From SZUA-442 sp963792405 (GTDB taxonomy: Bacteria; Actinomycetota; Acidimicrobiia; Spongiisociales; UBA5794): a stretch of DNA of 64,000 nt. The translations under genes and the position numbers were made by a program. Positions 1-9,041 of the stretch are shown here, piece after piece. The DNA lies in NCBI GenBank assembly GCA_963792405.1, contig CAWBVU010000006.1, positions 2,027,662 through 2,091,661 on the forward strand, written 5' to 3'. A model generated the notes under the pieces. The model was not told where the DNA came from. It did no database searches and saw nothing but the letters and a program-made list of their open reading frames with translations. Every line of letters starts with the position of its first letter. Within the stretch, counting starts at the first letter, position 1.

Positions 1-371
1 TCGGCACCGTGATCTGGGAGGGGACCGCCTTCCCCGATACGGGCGTGCCGGGCGAGCTCGGGGGTGCATCCGCGGACCGCGTCCTGCGTGCCCCGGTCGA
101 CGGCGCCCTGACGTGGGACGTCGGGTTCGGGGACGCCGTCGAGGCCGGCCAGCGCCTCGGCACGATCGACGACGTGCCCGTCGTGTCGGGGATCGCGGGA
201 GTCGTCCGAGGGATGCTCGCCCCCGGCAAGGTGACCGCAGGGCTCAAGATCGGTGACGTCGACCCGCGGTCGGACACCGACGCCATCCTCCACATCTCGG
301 ACAAGGCACTCGCCGTGGGAGGCGGCGCCCTCGAGGCGATCCTGGTCTGGTTGAACCGGCGGGATGGATGA
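1..371 (+). CDS. yqeB: YqeB-type selenium-dependent molybdenum hydroxylase accessory protein, C-terminal part (5' end outside window)
   Basis: The reading frame is open from the window edge to a TGA at 369-371, so this is the C-terminal ~122 residues. It is hydrophilic with alternating Gly/Val-rich strands (biotinyl/barrel-like: APVDGALTWD, VVSGIAGVVRGML) and an Asp-rich stretch GDVDPR followed by SDKALAVGGG, which I recognise from the C-terminus of the YqeB/EF2563 family. That family accompanies selenium-dependent molybdenum hydroxylases; its exact reaction is unsettled. The stop overlaps the ATG of yqeC (ATGA), indicating translational coupling. The company of yqeC, ygfK, ssnA and a hydantoinase supports the call. 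Upstream genes, probably hydroxylase subunits or selD, would lie outside the window. Confidence 0.8.
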   Translation, partial: GTVIWEGTAFPDTGVPGELGGASADRVLRAPVDGALTWDVGFGDAVEAGQRLGTIDDVPVVSGIAGVVRGMLAPGKVTAGLKIGDVDPRSDTDAILHISDKALAVGGGALEAILVWLNRRDG

Positions 372-1093
372 TCCCGCCACTCCGGGATCGGCTCGGCCTC
401 GGACCGCACGAACTCGTCTCGGTGGTGGGTGCCGGCGGGAAGTCCACCATCGTCTTCGGCCTCGGCGACGAGCTCGCGGCCGAGGGAGCACGGGTGATCG
501 TGACGACCACGACGAAGGTGGCGCCGGACCAGCCCGCCGAGCCGATCTCCTGGTCGGCGGAGCCACCTGACGTCGAGCGAGCCCTCGGCACGGGACGACC
601 GGTGTTCGTCGCGAGCGAACGCGGCGAAGGGAAGATCATCGGGATCTCCCCCGCCGAGGTGGATCGCCTCTTCGTCGGGACCAGCGCCGACCATGTCGTC
701 GTCGAGGCGGACGGCGCCCGGATGATGTCGATCAAGGCGCCTGCAGGCCACGAGCCCGCCATCCCCCCCGCATCGACCCTCGTCGTCGTCGTGGCGTCCG
801 TCGCCGCCCTCGGGAGGCCCATCGCGGAGGTGGCCCATCGCCCCGAGCTCGTCGCGGCCCTCCTCGGGTGCGACAGGAGTCACGCCCTCACCGAGGAGGA
901 CGTCGCCGCGGTGCTCCTGCATCCACGCGGCGGGCTCTCGCGGATACCCGACGCCAGTCGAGTGGTGATGGCGATCACCCACGTGACGGATCAGGAGGGC
1001 GAGTCGGCGGGACGGCTCGGGGAGATGCTGGCCTCCCACCAGAGGGTCGACCGCGCCGTCTCCCTGGAGGCCATCGGCCCGGGGCCGGGATGA
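368..1093 (+). CDS. yqeC: YqeC-type selenium cofactor biosynthesis protein
   Basis: This 241-residue protein has an N-terminal P-loop-like motif VGAGGKST (about residues 20-27), a TTTTK motif near residue 48 and an Asp-rich VVEADGARM segment near residue 115. These mark the YqeC family, thought to take part in maturation of the selenium-containing molybdenum cofactor; the reaction is not firmly established. Length matches the family. The ATG overlaps the yqeB stop by four bases. The stop at 1093 abuts, tail to tail, the stop of the minus-strand hydantoinase gene (1094) with no spacer, so no room exists for a classical terminator between them. Confidence 0.85.
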   Translation: MIPPLRDRLGLGPHELVSVVGAGGKSTIVFGLGDELAAEGARVIVTTTTKVAPDQPAEPISWSAEPPDVERALGTGRPVFVASERGEGKIIGISPAEVDRLFVGTSADHVVVEADGARMMSIKAPAGHEPAIPPASTLVVVVASVAALGRPIAEVAHRPELVAALLGCDRSHALTEEDVAAVLLHPRGGLSRIPDASRVVMAITHVTDQEGESAGRLGEMLASHQRVDRAVSLEAIGPGPG

Positions 1094-2485
1094 TCAATCG
1101 GCGAGCATCGCGTTCGTGCCGCGCGTGAGGAACCGGCCACGGCCCGGTTCCCCGACGAAGGCCCCGGCCTCGACGATCACCTCACCACGCAGCAGCACCG
1201 TCTCGACCCTGCCCCCCAGCTCCGCCCCCTCGAACACCGAGTAGTCGAGGTTCATGTGGTGGGTCGCCGCGGACAGGACGTGGGGCGCGGCAGGGTCGTA
1301 GATGACGATGTCGGCGTCGGACCCGGGGGCGATGGTGCCCTTCCTCGGGTAGAGCCCGGAGAGCTTCGCCGGTGTCGCCGCGATGACCTCGATCCATCGC
1401 GTCAGGGGGATCCACCCCTCGATGACCCCCTGGTGGACGAGATCGACCCTGTGCTCGACGACGCCGAGCCCGTTCGGGATCCGCCGGAAGTCACCCATCC
1501 CAGCCTGCTTCTGCTCCCACGTGAACGGACAATGGTCCGTCGCCACCGCGTCCATGCGCCCGGTCGCGATGCCGGACCAGAGGGCCGCCTGGTGCCCCTC
1601 GGACCTCCGGCGCAGCGGCGGTGAGCAGACGAACTTCGCCGCTTCGAACCCATCCGGCACGTCCTCGAGGCCGAGCCACAGGTACTGCGGACAGGTCTCC
1701 GTGAACACGGGCAGCCCTCGGTCCCTGGCGACGACGGCCTCGGCGAAGGCATCCTGGGACGAGATGTGGACGATGACGAGGGGGCACCCAGCGATCTCGG
1801 CGAGGGCGACGACACGGTGGACCGCCTCCGACTCCATCGACGCGGGCCTCGTCAGCAGGTGGTGGATGGGGTCGGTGTCGCCGCGGGCGACAGCCTGGTC
1901 CCTGAGGGCATCGATCGCGATGCCGTTCTCCGCGTGCATCATCACCGTGGCGCCGACGGCGGCCGCGGCCTGCATCGCCTCGAGGATCTGCCGATCGTCG
2001 GAGAGGTTCGTCCCCGGGTAGGCGGTGAACAGCTTGAACGTGGTGACCCCCGCATGCACCATCTCGCCGAACTCGGCGAGGGTTCCCTCGTGCACGTCGG
2101 TGACCATCATGTGGAACCCGTAGTCGACGGCCGCATTGCCCTCTGCTCGTGCCTTCCACTCGTCGAGTCCTGCGGCGAGGGTGGTGCCGCGGGTCTGCCC
2201 CGCGTAGTCGACGATCGTGGTCGTGCCGCCGATTGCCGCCGCCCGTGTCCCCGTCGTGTAGGTGTCGGATGAGACCGTCCCCGACACGGGGAGCTCCATG
2301 TGGGTGTGCATGTCGACGGCACCGGGAATGACGTAGCGGCCCGTCGCGTCGATCTCGACGTCGACGTCCCCACCTGCTGCACCCGGTTCGACGACGCCGA
2401 CCACCGCCTCGCCCTCGATGATGACGTCGGCTTCCGCCACCATGCCCGCCGTCACGACCGTGCCATTGCTGATGCGCGTCCTCAT
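1094..2485 (-). CDS. hydA: D-hydantoinase / dihydropyrimidinase
   Basis: This cytosolic amidohydrolase of 463 residues belongs to the cyclic amidase group, opening hydantoin, dihydropyrimidine or related cyclic ureide rings. Metal-site motifs are all visible: the HTH pair in VDMHTHMELP (about residue 58), the Lys expected to be carboxylated in FKLFTAYPG (about 150), His in MMHAENGIAID (about 184), His in VHISSQDA (about 240) and the Asp in ATDHCPF (about 317). Length is typical. Hydantoinase-like HyuA proteins are regular members of YgfK/SsnA/YqeBC selenium clusters, which fits the neighbours. Ring substrate cannot be told from sequence. It lies 42 bases downstream of ygfK on the same strand, so it is probably co-transcribed. 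Confidence 0.88.
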   Translation of the reverse strand: MRTRISNGTVVTAGMVAEADVIIEGEAVVGVVEPGAAGGDVDVEIDATGRYVIPGAVDMHTHMELPVSGTVSSDTYTTGTRAAAIGGTTTIVDYAGQTRGTTLAAGLDEWKARAEGNAAVDYGFHMMVTDVHEGTLAEFGEMVHAGVTTFKLFTAYPGTNLSDDRQILEAMQAAAAVGATVMMHAENGIAIDALRDQAVARGDTDPIHHLLTRPASMESEAVHRVVALAEIAGCPLVIVHISSQDAFAEAVVARDRGLPVFTETCPQYLWLGLEDVPDGFEAAKFVCSPPLRRRSEGHQAALWSGIATGRMDAVATDHCPFTWEQKQAGMGDFRRIPNGLGVVEHRVDLVHQGVIEGWIPLTRWIEVIAATPAKLSGLYPRKGTIAPGSDADIVIYDPAAPHVLSAATHHMNLDYSVFEGAELGGRVETVLLRGEVIVEAGAFVGEPGRGRFLTRGTNAMLAD

Positions 2486-2527
2486 GCCCCCATCATCGTC
2501 CTTCGCGACGCACCCCGGCGCCGCGTC

Positions 2528-5500
2528 CTATCCGTCGAGCGTCGGCGCTGCGATCCTGGTGCCCTGCGATCCCACGGAGGGGATCTCCGGCATCGATGCG
2601 TCGAGTCCCCTCGCCAGCACGTACATGATGGCCGCGGGCTCCAACGAGACGTCCCCCGTTGCGCCTGCCTCCTCGACGGGCGAGACGGAGAGGAGGTCGA
2701 GCGACGCGTCGAACGTCGCGACGACCTGCGGTGACTCGTACGCCACGATCCCGTTGACGGAGAGCCGATGGGTCGCTCCGTCGAAGCGCCCGAGGACCGA
2801 GGTCGTGTCCCCGTCGCGCTCGATCATGAAGGCGTTCGAGGCCTCGGCCTCGAACTCCGGCCTGTCGAGGTAGAGGCGTGGCTTGTCGACGTAGGGCCTG
2901 CCGGACGTCGGGCATGCCGTGACACAGTTGCCGCACTCGTTGCAGAAGTCGGTGAGCACCGCGATCTGATACGGCTGGTCCACGTGGAATGCCACGGTGC
3001 CCGTGGCGACGAGCGAGCCACCGTCTGCGCGGAGGGCCGGGAGCTCCGCCCGGAACGCCTCCGTGCGATACGTCATCAGAGCGATGTTCGGGCAGACGCC
3101 AACGCACAAGCTGCAGATGGTGTCACAGTCCACGCACCGGCTTGCCTCCGCCTGCGCCTCCTCGGCGGTGAAGACGAGCGCGGTCTCGTCGAACGTGTTG
3201 CGAAGGGTGAGCGGGGTGAACCGCGTCGGCACGCGATACTCCCGTCGCGCCCTCCGCATCACCAGGGAGGCGGTGTCATCGGTGACCGGAAGGGTCGTGG
3301 TCGTGGGCTGCGCCTCACCCCCCAGCGCATCGATGATCGCCGAGGCCGCGGCCTTCCCGTCCGCAGCGGCCTTGACGATCGACGACGGCCCGTGGGCGGC
3401 GACGTCACCGCCGGCGTACACGCCGGGGATCGATGATTCGAACGTCACGGGGTCGACATCGATGTAGCCGCGGGCCGTGAGGGCGGGCGGTGTGTCACCG
3501 AAGAAGTCCAGGAGGGAGTGCTGGCTGATGGCGAGGATCAGGGTGTCGAGGGGGATCTCGAACTCCGAGTCCGGTACGGGCCGGGGGACCTTCCGCCCCG
3601 ATGCATCCCGCTCGCCGGTGTACTCGGTCCTGGTCGCCACGAGCCCCACGAGCCTGCCGTCGTCGGCATGGATGGCCGCGGGGTTCGCCCGTTCCTCGAT
3701 CCTGACGCCCTCCTCGAGGCAGGCATGGATCTCCTCGGGATCGGCGGGCATCTGGTCGATGGTGCGCCGGTAGATGATGGTCACCTCATCTGCCCCGACC
3801 CGCAACGCCGAACGCGCACAGTCCATCGCCGTATCGCCCGCGCCGACGACGCCGACCCTCGCACCGATCGCCACCGGGTCGTGCTCACGGACGCTGCGGA
3901 GGAAGCGCAGCGCATCGAGCACTCCGTCGGCGTCCTCCCCCTCGAATCCGAGGTACTTCGGGAGCTGTGCCCCGACGGCGATGAAGACGTGGCTGAAGCC
4001 CTCACCGCGGAGGTCATCGAGGGAGAAGTCCTCCCCCGCCGTGTGGTCGTAGCGGATCTCGACACCGAGCTCGTCGAGGACCGCCATGTCCTTGTCGATC
4101 TCGTACTGCGGGAGCCGGTACTCGGGGATCGCACCGCCGACCATGCCCCCCGGGTAGGGATGGGCCTCGAACACCGTCACGTCGACTCCCGCCGTGGCGA
4201 GGTTCTCGGCCGCGGCGATGCCGGCGGGACCCGCACCGATCACCGCCACCTTCCCACGGGCCGACACGGCCCTTTCGGGAACCCGTGGCCAGGCCTCGTG
4301 GGACATGATGAAGCGCTTCATGTCGCGGATGGCCAGCGGCTGGTCGAGGTGGGTCCGGATGCAGGTCGTCTCGCAGAGGTGGTCACAGACGCGTCCGAGG
4401 ATGGATGGGACGGGGTTGTCCGCCCTCGTGATCGCCACGGCGTCGTCGAAGCGTCCCTCCCGCACGGCGCGCATGTAGGCGGGGACGTTCTGGTCGACGG
4501 GGCACTCGTCGACGCATGGCGCCTCGATGCAGTCGAACGGGCCGAGGGTGCGGTCCGTCTTGGAACGATCGGTGTGGAAGGACCGCTTGAGGTAGCGCCA
4601 GTCCTCCCTGACCTCCTCGGCGTAGCTCCTGAGGTTGACCCTGGCGAGGGTGCGCAGCGCGATCTCCGTGAGCGTGTCCGCCTGATCGTCGTCGAATCCC
4701 CGATCCACGGCCCATGCACGGATCCGAGGGGGGACGGGATCGATCGACGGGGCGGCCAGGTGGACGGCGAGGCCCTCCGCTTCGGCTTCCGAGAAGGGGA
4801 TGCCACTGTCGTCGAGGACGGTGGCAGCCAGCGTCTCAGCGAAGGAGCCGAAGTGTGGTGAGGCCGCCGCGGTGCGGCCCGTGAAGTCCTCGAGGCCGGT
4901 CGCCCCCGCATCATCCATGGCGAGATCGATGCGCTCGAGGTACTGCGGCATCCGGAGGTACCCGCCGGTCTTGAGGAGGTCGGAGCACACCGTGACGGTC
5001 GTCATGCCGGATCGCAGCAGGTCGGCCACGTTGAAGGCGTCTGCGCCACCGGCGAACGACAGGAGCAGGTCGCCACGGAACTCCTCCGAGAGTCGGAGGG
5101 CGAGGTTCGTGGTCACGGCGTGGAGCGCCCGCCCCGACATGTACATCATCTCGTCCCTCGTGAAGACCGGGCGGTGGTTCTCCACTTCCAGCGTGTTCGA
5201 GAGCTTGAGGCCGAAGGTGAGGCCCTCCCGTCGGGCGATGCGGCGCAGATTGTGGAACATCGGCACGGCGTCGACGTACTTCAGGTCGTGGCCGAAGGCC
5301 TCGTCGGGTACGACGATGTCGGTGAAGCCGAGATCGTCGTTGACGATGCCGCGCACCCGCTCGGCGCCCAGGAGGGTCGGGTTGCACTTCACGGAGCTGT
5401 GGAGGCCGCGCTCTTCGAGGAGGTAGGTGGTGATCTGCTCGATCTCGTCCGGCGGGCATCCGTGCATCGTCGACAGCGTGATGGTGTTCGACAGGCATGC

Positions 5501-6097
5501 CGGGATGTCGATCGTACGCACCTCTGGGTAGCGGGCGGCGACGACGTCCACGTAGGCGTCGAGGTGGTCGGAGGCGTCACCCATGGCGTCCAGGTACCAC
5601 TGGACGTTGGGCTGGAGGATTCCTGCCAGGTCGTACCCCACGCTCATGTTGAAGATCATCCCGGGTGCATCGCCGGGGAAGCCGAGCTTCCGATGCAGGG
5701 CGTGGATCAGGACCCACGCACGCAGGTACTCGTCGAAGGACTGGTGGACCTTGAGCTCCTGGGACCATTCGACGTTGTATCCCTCGTCCTCGAGGTCGAT
5801 ACAGGGCTTGTTGACGTCGAGCTCGTCGAGGGTCTGGATCGTCTTGAGCTCGATGAACCTGGCACCGACCAGCCACGACACGATGATGTTCTGCGCCATC
5901 TGGGTGTGGGGCCCCGCGGCGACGCCGATCGGGGTCTCGAGGACCGTCCCGTAGACCGTGGTGCGGTATCGATCCTGCTCAGAGGGGATGAAGAACGCTT
6001 CGCGGGGGATGCCGAAGATCGAGTCCTTCTGCTCGAGCTCGGTGAAGACCCAGTCCGTGAGCTGTTCCATCGAGATGGGCTGGAATCGATCCGACAT
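2528..6097 (-). CDS. ygfK: YgfK putative selenate reductase / Se-dependent hydroxylase-associated flavo-iron-sulfur protein
   Basis: The protein is about 1189 residues, beginning MSDRFQPISMEQLTDWVF. The ATG at 6097 was chosen because an AGGGGAGG Shine-Dalgarno lies directly before it; an in-frame upstream extension is Arg/Gly-rich shadow. In order: an N-terminal dihydroorotate-dehydrogenase-like region (about 30-450); a CIEAPCVDECP iron-sulfur motif (about 523); an FAD-binding VIGAGPAGIAAAENLA segment (about 617) and a second dinucleotide fold (GVVGAGDTAMDCARS), as in glutamate synthase small subunits; and two C-terminal ferredoxin-type clusters (CVDCDTICSLCVGVCP about 987, CNECGNCVTACP about 1053). 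YgfK is a marker of selenium-dependent molybdenum hydroxylase operons and likely moves electrons between NAD(P)H and the hydroxylase. The historical 'selenate reductase' name is unproven. Confidence 0.93.
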   Translation of the reverse strand: MSDRFQPISMEQLTDWVFTELEQKDSIFGIPREAFFIPSEQDRYRTTVYGTVLETPIGVAAGPHTQMAQNIIVSWLVGARFIELKTIQTLDELDVNKPCIDLEDEGYNVEWSQELKVHQSFDEYLRAWVLIHALHRKLGFPGDAPGMIFNMSVGYDLAGILQPNVQWYLDAMGDASDHLDAYVDVVAARYPEVRTIDIPACLSNTITLSTMHGCPPDEIEQITTYLLEERGLHSSVKCNPTLLGAERVRGIVNDDLGFTDIVVPDEAFGHDLKYVDAVPMFHNLRRIARREGLTFGLKLSNTLEVENHRPVFTRDEMMYMSGRALHAVTTNLALRLSEEFRGDLLLSFAGGADAFNVADLLRSGMTTVTVCSDLLKTGGYLRMPQYLERIDLAMDDAGATGLEDFTGRTAAASPHFGSFAETLAATVLDDSGIPFSEAEAEGLAVHLAAPSIDPVPPRIRAWAVDRGFDDDQADTLTEIALRTLARVNLRSYAEEVREDWRYLKRSFHTDRSKTDRTLGPFDCIEAPCVDECPVDQNVPAYMRAVREGRFDDAVAITRADNPVPSILGRVCDHLCETTCIRTHLDQPLAIRDMKRFIMSHEAWPRVPERAVSARGKVAVIGAGPAGIAAAENLATAGVDVTVFEAHPYPGGMVGGAIPEYRLPQYEIDKDMAVLDELGVEIRYDHTAGEDFSLDDLRGEGFSHVFIAVGAQLPKYLGFEGEDADGVLDALRFLRSVREHDPVAIGARVGVVGAGDTAMDCARSALRVGADEVTIIYRRTIDQMPADPEEIHACLEEGVRIEERANPAAIHADDGRLVGLVATRTEYTGERDASGRKVPRPVPDSEFEIPLDTLILAISQHSLLDFFGDTPPALTARGYIDVDPVTFESSIPGVYAGGDVAAHGPSSIVKAAADGKAAASAIIDALGGEAQPTTTTLPVTDDTASLVMRRARREYRVPTRFTPLTLRNTFDETALVFTAEEAQAEASRCVDCDTICSLCVGVCPNIALMTYRTEAFRAELPALRADGGSLVATGTVAFHVDQPYQIAVLTDFCNECGNCVTACPTSGRPYVDKPRLYLDRPEFEAEASNAFMIERDGDTTSVLGRFDGATHRLSVNGIVAYESPQVVATFDASLDLLSVSPVEEAGATGDVSLEPAAIMYVLARGLDASMPEIPSVGSQGTRIAAPTLDG

Positions 6098-6111
6098 CCG
6101 TACCTCCCCTG

Positions 6112-7134
6112 TTAGAGCCGTGCATGGAGGCGAGCGGCCTGCTCCCTCGCCTTCGCCCTGATCTCGTCCGCATCGACCCTGGTGGGCGCCCCTTCCGCAT
6201 AGACGACCTCGCCGCCGACCTTCACCTCGACCGGGTGGATGCCCGACGTGAAGGCGATGTGCCATGGATCCATCGGATCGTACGACCACGTCACCTCGTC
6301 GTCTCGAGCTTCGGGGACGAGGTCCCACCCGTTCTCGAGCCAGGACCACGCCCGGTCAGGGCCGACCGTGACGTCAACGGATCGGTTCATGACGTAGGCG
6401 AGGCGGAACGACTCGATCATGTTGGCCCCGATCCCGTCCGTTCCGAGCGCGACGGGGTTGGCGAAGCGCGACGGGTCCGCGTAACCGACGCCGTTGTTGA
6501 GGTTCGACATGGGGTTGTGCAGGATCGTGCCGGAGAGATCATGGTCGTCCGGGAGGTGGACGCAGTGGCTGAGGAGCCACCGATCGTTCGTCAGGCCCGC
6601 GAGCCGACGAGGGGCGTCGGCGTCACCTGGTCCCTCGGCGACGTGGATGTGCACGCCCACGCCGTACTCATCTGCGAGCGCAGCGGCAGCCGCGAGCGTG
6701 TCATCCGTGCAGGTGAACGACGCGTGGACGCCGACGAGGCCGCGTCCGCCCTCGTCGAGGAAGCGGCGGTTCTCCTCGAGGCCCCGCCTGGCACCATCGG
6801 GACCGTGCCGATCCGTGACCCCGTAGGCCGTGACGACCCGAACGCCGACCTCTGCGCAGGCGTCGGCGATCACCGACAGGGATCCCTCGATCGCGTTCGG
6901 GGTCTCGTTGTGATCGACGATGGCGGTGGTTCCCGCTTCGAGCGCCTCGAGGGCGCCGAGCTTCGCCGACCATTCGAGCATCTCGAGGTCGAGCGCGGCA
7001 TCGAGGCGCCACCAGATCTGCTCGAGGATCTCCTGGAAGTCGGTGGCCACCTTCGGTGGTGGGGGCATGCCGCGGGCGAGCTCGGAGTACAGGTGATGGT
7101 GGGCGCAGACGAGTCCCGGCGTCGCATTGGCCAT
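6112..7134 (-). CDS. ssnA: SsnA-type amidohydrolase / aminohydrolase, N-terminally short
   Basis: SsnA proteins are guanine-deaminase-like amidohydrolases found in selenium-hydroxylase gene sets. Visible metal-site motifs: VCAHHHLYS (HxH near residue 12), VHIHVAEGP (about 185), LLSHCVHLP (about 210) and LGTDGIGANM (about 250), plus the family's SNLNNGVGY. The protein is 340 residues, whereas E. coli SsnA is about 440. The missing part is the N-terminal beta-sandwich strand set that normally precedes the HxH. The ATG at 7134 has a GAGGAAGG ribosome site and an in-frame stop lies upstream, so the shortening looks genuine rather than a wrong start. It ends 14 bases before ygfK and is probably translated from the same message. 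Confidence 0.85.
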   Translation of the reverse strand: MANATPGLVCAHHHLYSELARGMPPPPKVATDFQEILEQIWWRLDAALDLEMLEWSAKLGALEALEAGTTAIVDHNETPNAIEGSLSVIADACAEVGVRVVTAYGVTDRHGPDGARRGLEENRRFLDEGGRGLVGVHASFTCTDDTLAAAAALADEYGVGVHIHVAEGPGDADAPRRLAGLTNDRWLLSHCVHLPDDHDLSGTILHNPMSNLNNGVGYADPSRFANPVALGTDGIGANMIESFRLAYVMNRSVDVTVGPDRAWSWLENGWDLVPEARDDEVTWSYDPMDPWHIAFTSGIHPVEVKVGGEVVYAEGAPTRVDADEIRAKAREQAARLHARL

Positions 7135-7248
7135 GGAGACACCTTCCTCGAGTGGTCATGGTCCGTCCCTTGCATGGTACGCGCCGCGGGCGGGCAGGGG
7201 CGAGGGGCGGGCCATTCGCATCCCGACCGACTCTGGTTGAATGGTGCG

Positions 7249-8274
7249 ATGGAACGCGTCGACTACCTCCGCCAGCTCCCCAAGGCCGAGCTCCACGTCC
7301 ACATCGAGGGCACGCTCGAACCCGAGATGATGTTCGAGCTCGCCCGCCGCAACGGTCTCGAGCTGCCATTCCCCTCGGTGGAGGCGGTCCGGGAGGCCTA
7401 TCAGTTCACGGATCTCCAGTCCTTCCTCGACATCTACTACCAGGGTGCCGCGGTGCTGGTCACCGAGCGGGACTTCTACGACCTGATGACCGCGTATCTC
7501 ACGCGGGCCCACGCCGACGGCGTTCGGCATGCCGAGGTCTTCTTCGACCCGCAGACCCACACCGCACGGGGCATCGACTTCCCGATCTTCATGCGCGGGT
7601 TCACTCGCGCCATCGCCGACGCCGAGGAGGCGTGGGGGATGTCCGTCGGCCTCATCATGTGCTTCCTGCGCCACCTCCCCGCCGAGGACGCCCTCGCCAC
7701 ATGGGAGGCGGCGGCGCCGTTCCGCAAGGACCTCCTCGGTGTTGGCCTCGACTCCTCCGAGGTCGGGTTCCCTCCCGAGCTCTTCTCCGAGGTGTTCCGC
7801 CTGGCCCACGAGGCAGGGATCCACACGGTGGCCCACGCAGCCGAGGAGGGGCCGGCCCACTACGTGACGGACTCACTCGACCTGCTCGGCGCGGAGCGCA
7901 TCGATCACGGCGTGCGGTCCGAGGAGGATCCCGATGTGGTGGCGAGGCTCGCTCGCGAGCGGATCCCGCTCACGATGTGCCCCCTGTCGAACGTCAAGCT
8001 GCGCGTCTTCGACATCATCGAGGATCACAACCTCGGGCGGCTGTCCGATGCCGGTGTCATGGTGACGATCAACTCGGACGATCCCGCATATTTCGGCGGC
8101 TATGTCCTCGACAACTACCTCGCCGTCGCCGAGGGTCTCGGCCTCACCGACGAGGACCTCGCCACGCTCGCACGCAACTCGATCGAGGCGTCCTTCATGC
8201 CGGACGCGGAGAAGGCGGTGCTCATCGCGGAGATCGACGCGATCGCCGAGCGTCAGTCCTCGTCCGCCGGATAG
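7249..8274 (+). CDS. adenine/adenosine deaminase family protein
   Basis: A 341-residue metal-dependent deaminase starting MERVDYLRQLPKAELHVHIE; the in-frame reading upstream overlaps ssnA and is shadow. It has the HVH pair (residues about 16-18), HAAEEGP (about 195), ERIDHGVRS and the terminal SDDPAYFGGY. The last motif and SNVKLRVF are what I associate with adenine deaminases (Aah1-like) rather than strict adenosine deaminases, so adenine to hypoxanthine is the better guess. It diverges from ssnA with 114 bases between starts. Its product would feed a xanthine-dehydrogenase-type enzyme, consistent with the selenium/molybdenum genes alongside. Its 3' end overlaps the convergent PPOX gene by 22 bases. 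Confidence 0.88.
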   Translation: MERVDYLRQLPKAELHVHIEGTLEPEMMFELARRNGLELPFPSVEAVREAYQFTDLQSFLDIYYQGAAVLVTERDFYDLMTAYLTRAHADGVRHAEVFFDPQTHTARGIDFPIFMRGFTRAIADAEEAWGMSVGLIMCFLRHLPAEDALATWEAAAPFRKDLLGVGLDSSEVGFPPELFSEVFRLAHEAGIHTVAHAAEEGPAHYVTDSLDLLGAERIDHGVRSEEDPDVVARLARERIPLTMCPLSNVKLRVFDIIEDHNLGRLSDAGVMVTINSDDPAYFGGYVLDNYLAVAEGLGLTDEDLATLARNSIEASFMPDAEKAVLIAEIDAIAERQSSSAG

Positions 8275-8918
8275 ACGTTCGTGGCGTAGTCGTCCCGGGC
8301 GCACTCGATGAGGTCGTCGCGCGTGTAGCCGAGCAGCTCGAGGTTCCCGTGGTCGAACATCACGTCCGCCACGCTCGGGTACACCGACCGGTCGATCCTC
8401 GCCTCCGGGTCCCAGACCCTGCCACGGGCCAGCGCCTTACCACAGTGGATGAAGGCCTCCTCGACCTCCACGACCAGCGCGACCCCGGGGACATGGCCTT
8501 CCACCGCCATCGTCGACAGGAGCTCCGGGTCGATCGTGATGCGGGCCTGCCCGTTGATCCTCATGGTCTCATCCATGCCGGGAACGAAGCACAGCAACGC
8601 GACGGATGGGTGTTGGAGCACGTTGGTGAACGTGTCGGCGCGGCGGTTGCCGGGGCGCTCGGGGATGGCGATCGTCGATTCGTCGAGCACCTTGACGAAG
8701 CCCGGAGGGTCACCCCTCGGCGAGACGTCCATCCGGCCCTCGGCGTCGACGCTGGCGATCGTGAGGAACGACGTGAGCGCGAGGAAGTCACGGATGTGCT
8801 CGTCGATCCTCGAGACGGACTTGTCGTACATCATCCGGTGCGCATCACCGCGAAGCGCCCGGAAGCCCTCGATCGTGTCGATCGTGTGCGTGTCCCCGCC
8901 CTCTGCCTGCGGCGCCAT
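8253..8918 (-). CDS. pyridoxamine-5'-phosphate-oxidase-like FMN-binding protein
   Basis: A 221-residue protein of the PPOX split-barrel superfamily. The conserved core runs from SFLTIASVDAEGRMDVSPRG (about residues 55-75) through IPERPGNRRADTFTNVLQHP, typical of the actinobacterial 'PPOX-class, MSMEG_1061-like' flavoproteins, to HCGKALARGRVWDPE near the C-terminus. The ATG at 8918 follows GGGAGGTCAC. Such proteins bind FMN or F420 and reduce varied substrates; none can be assigned here. Its 3' end overlaps the deaminase gene tail to tail. No operon partner is evident, since it diverges from the hydrolase gene at 9042. Confidence 0.8.
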   Translation of the reverse strand: MAPQAEGGDTHTIDTIEGFRALRGDAHRMMYDKSVSRIDEHIRDFLALTSFLTIASVDAEGRMDVSPRGDPPGFVKVLDESTIAIPERPGNRRADTFTNVLQHPSVALLCFVPGMDETMRINGQARITIDPELLSTMAVEGHVPGVALVVEVEEAFIHCGKALARGRVWDPEARIDRSVYPSVADVMFDHGNLELLGYTRDDLIECARDDYATNVYPADED

Positions 8919-9041
8919 GTGACCTCCCGGTTGTCCGAACGATAGACGGGTCGATTGCACCCGACGGCGTCGGGCTCCCCGATCGGCCGGTCGTCCCTGT
9001 TCGGCGCCACGCCGACGCCGTACGATGGACCAGGAGGTCGC

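Noticed and set aside
6098..6349. 84-residue N-terminal extension of ygfK
   Set aside because: It overlaps ssnA, is Arg/Gly-rich and without family similarity, and a strong ribosome site precedes the internal ATG at 6097.
6124..7248. Long plus-strand open frame ahead of the deaminase
   Set aside because: It is the antisense shadow of ssnA in GC-rich DNA; deaminase homology starts only at 7249, where an ATG is present.
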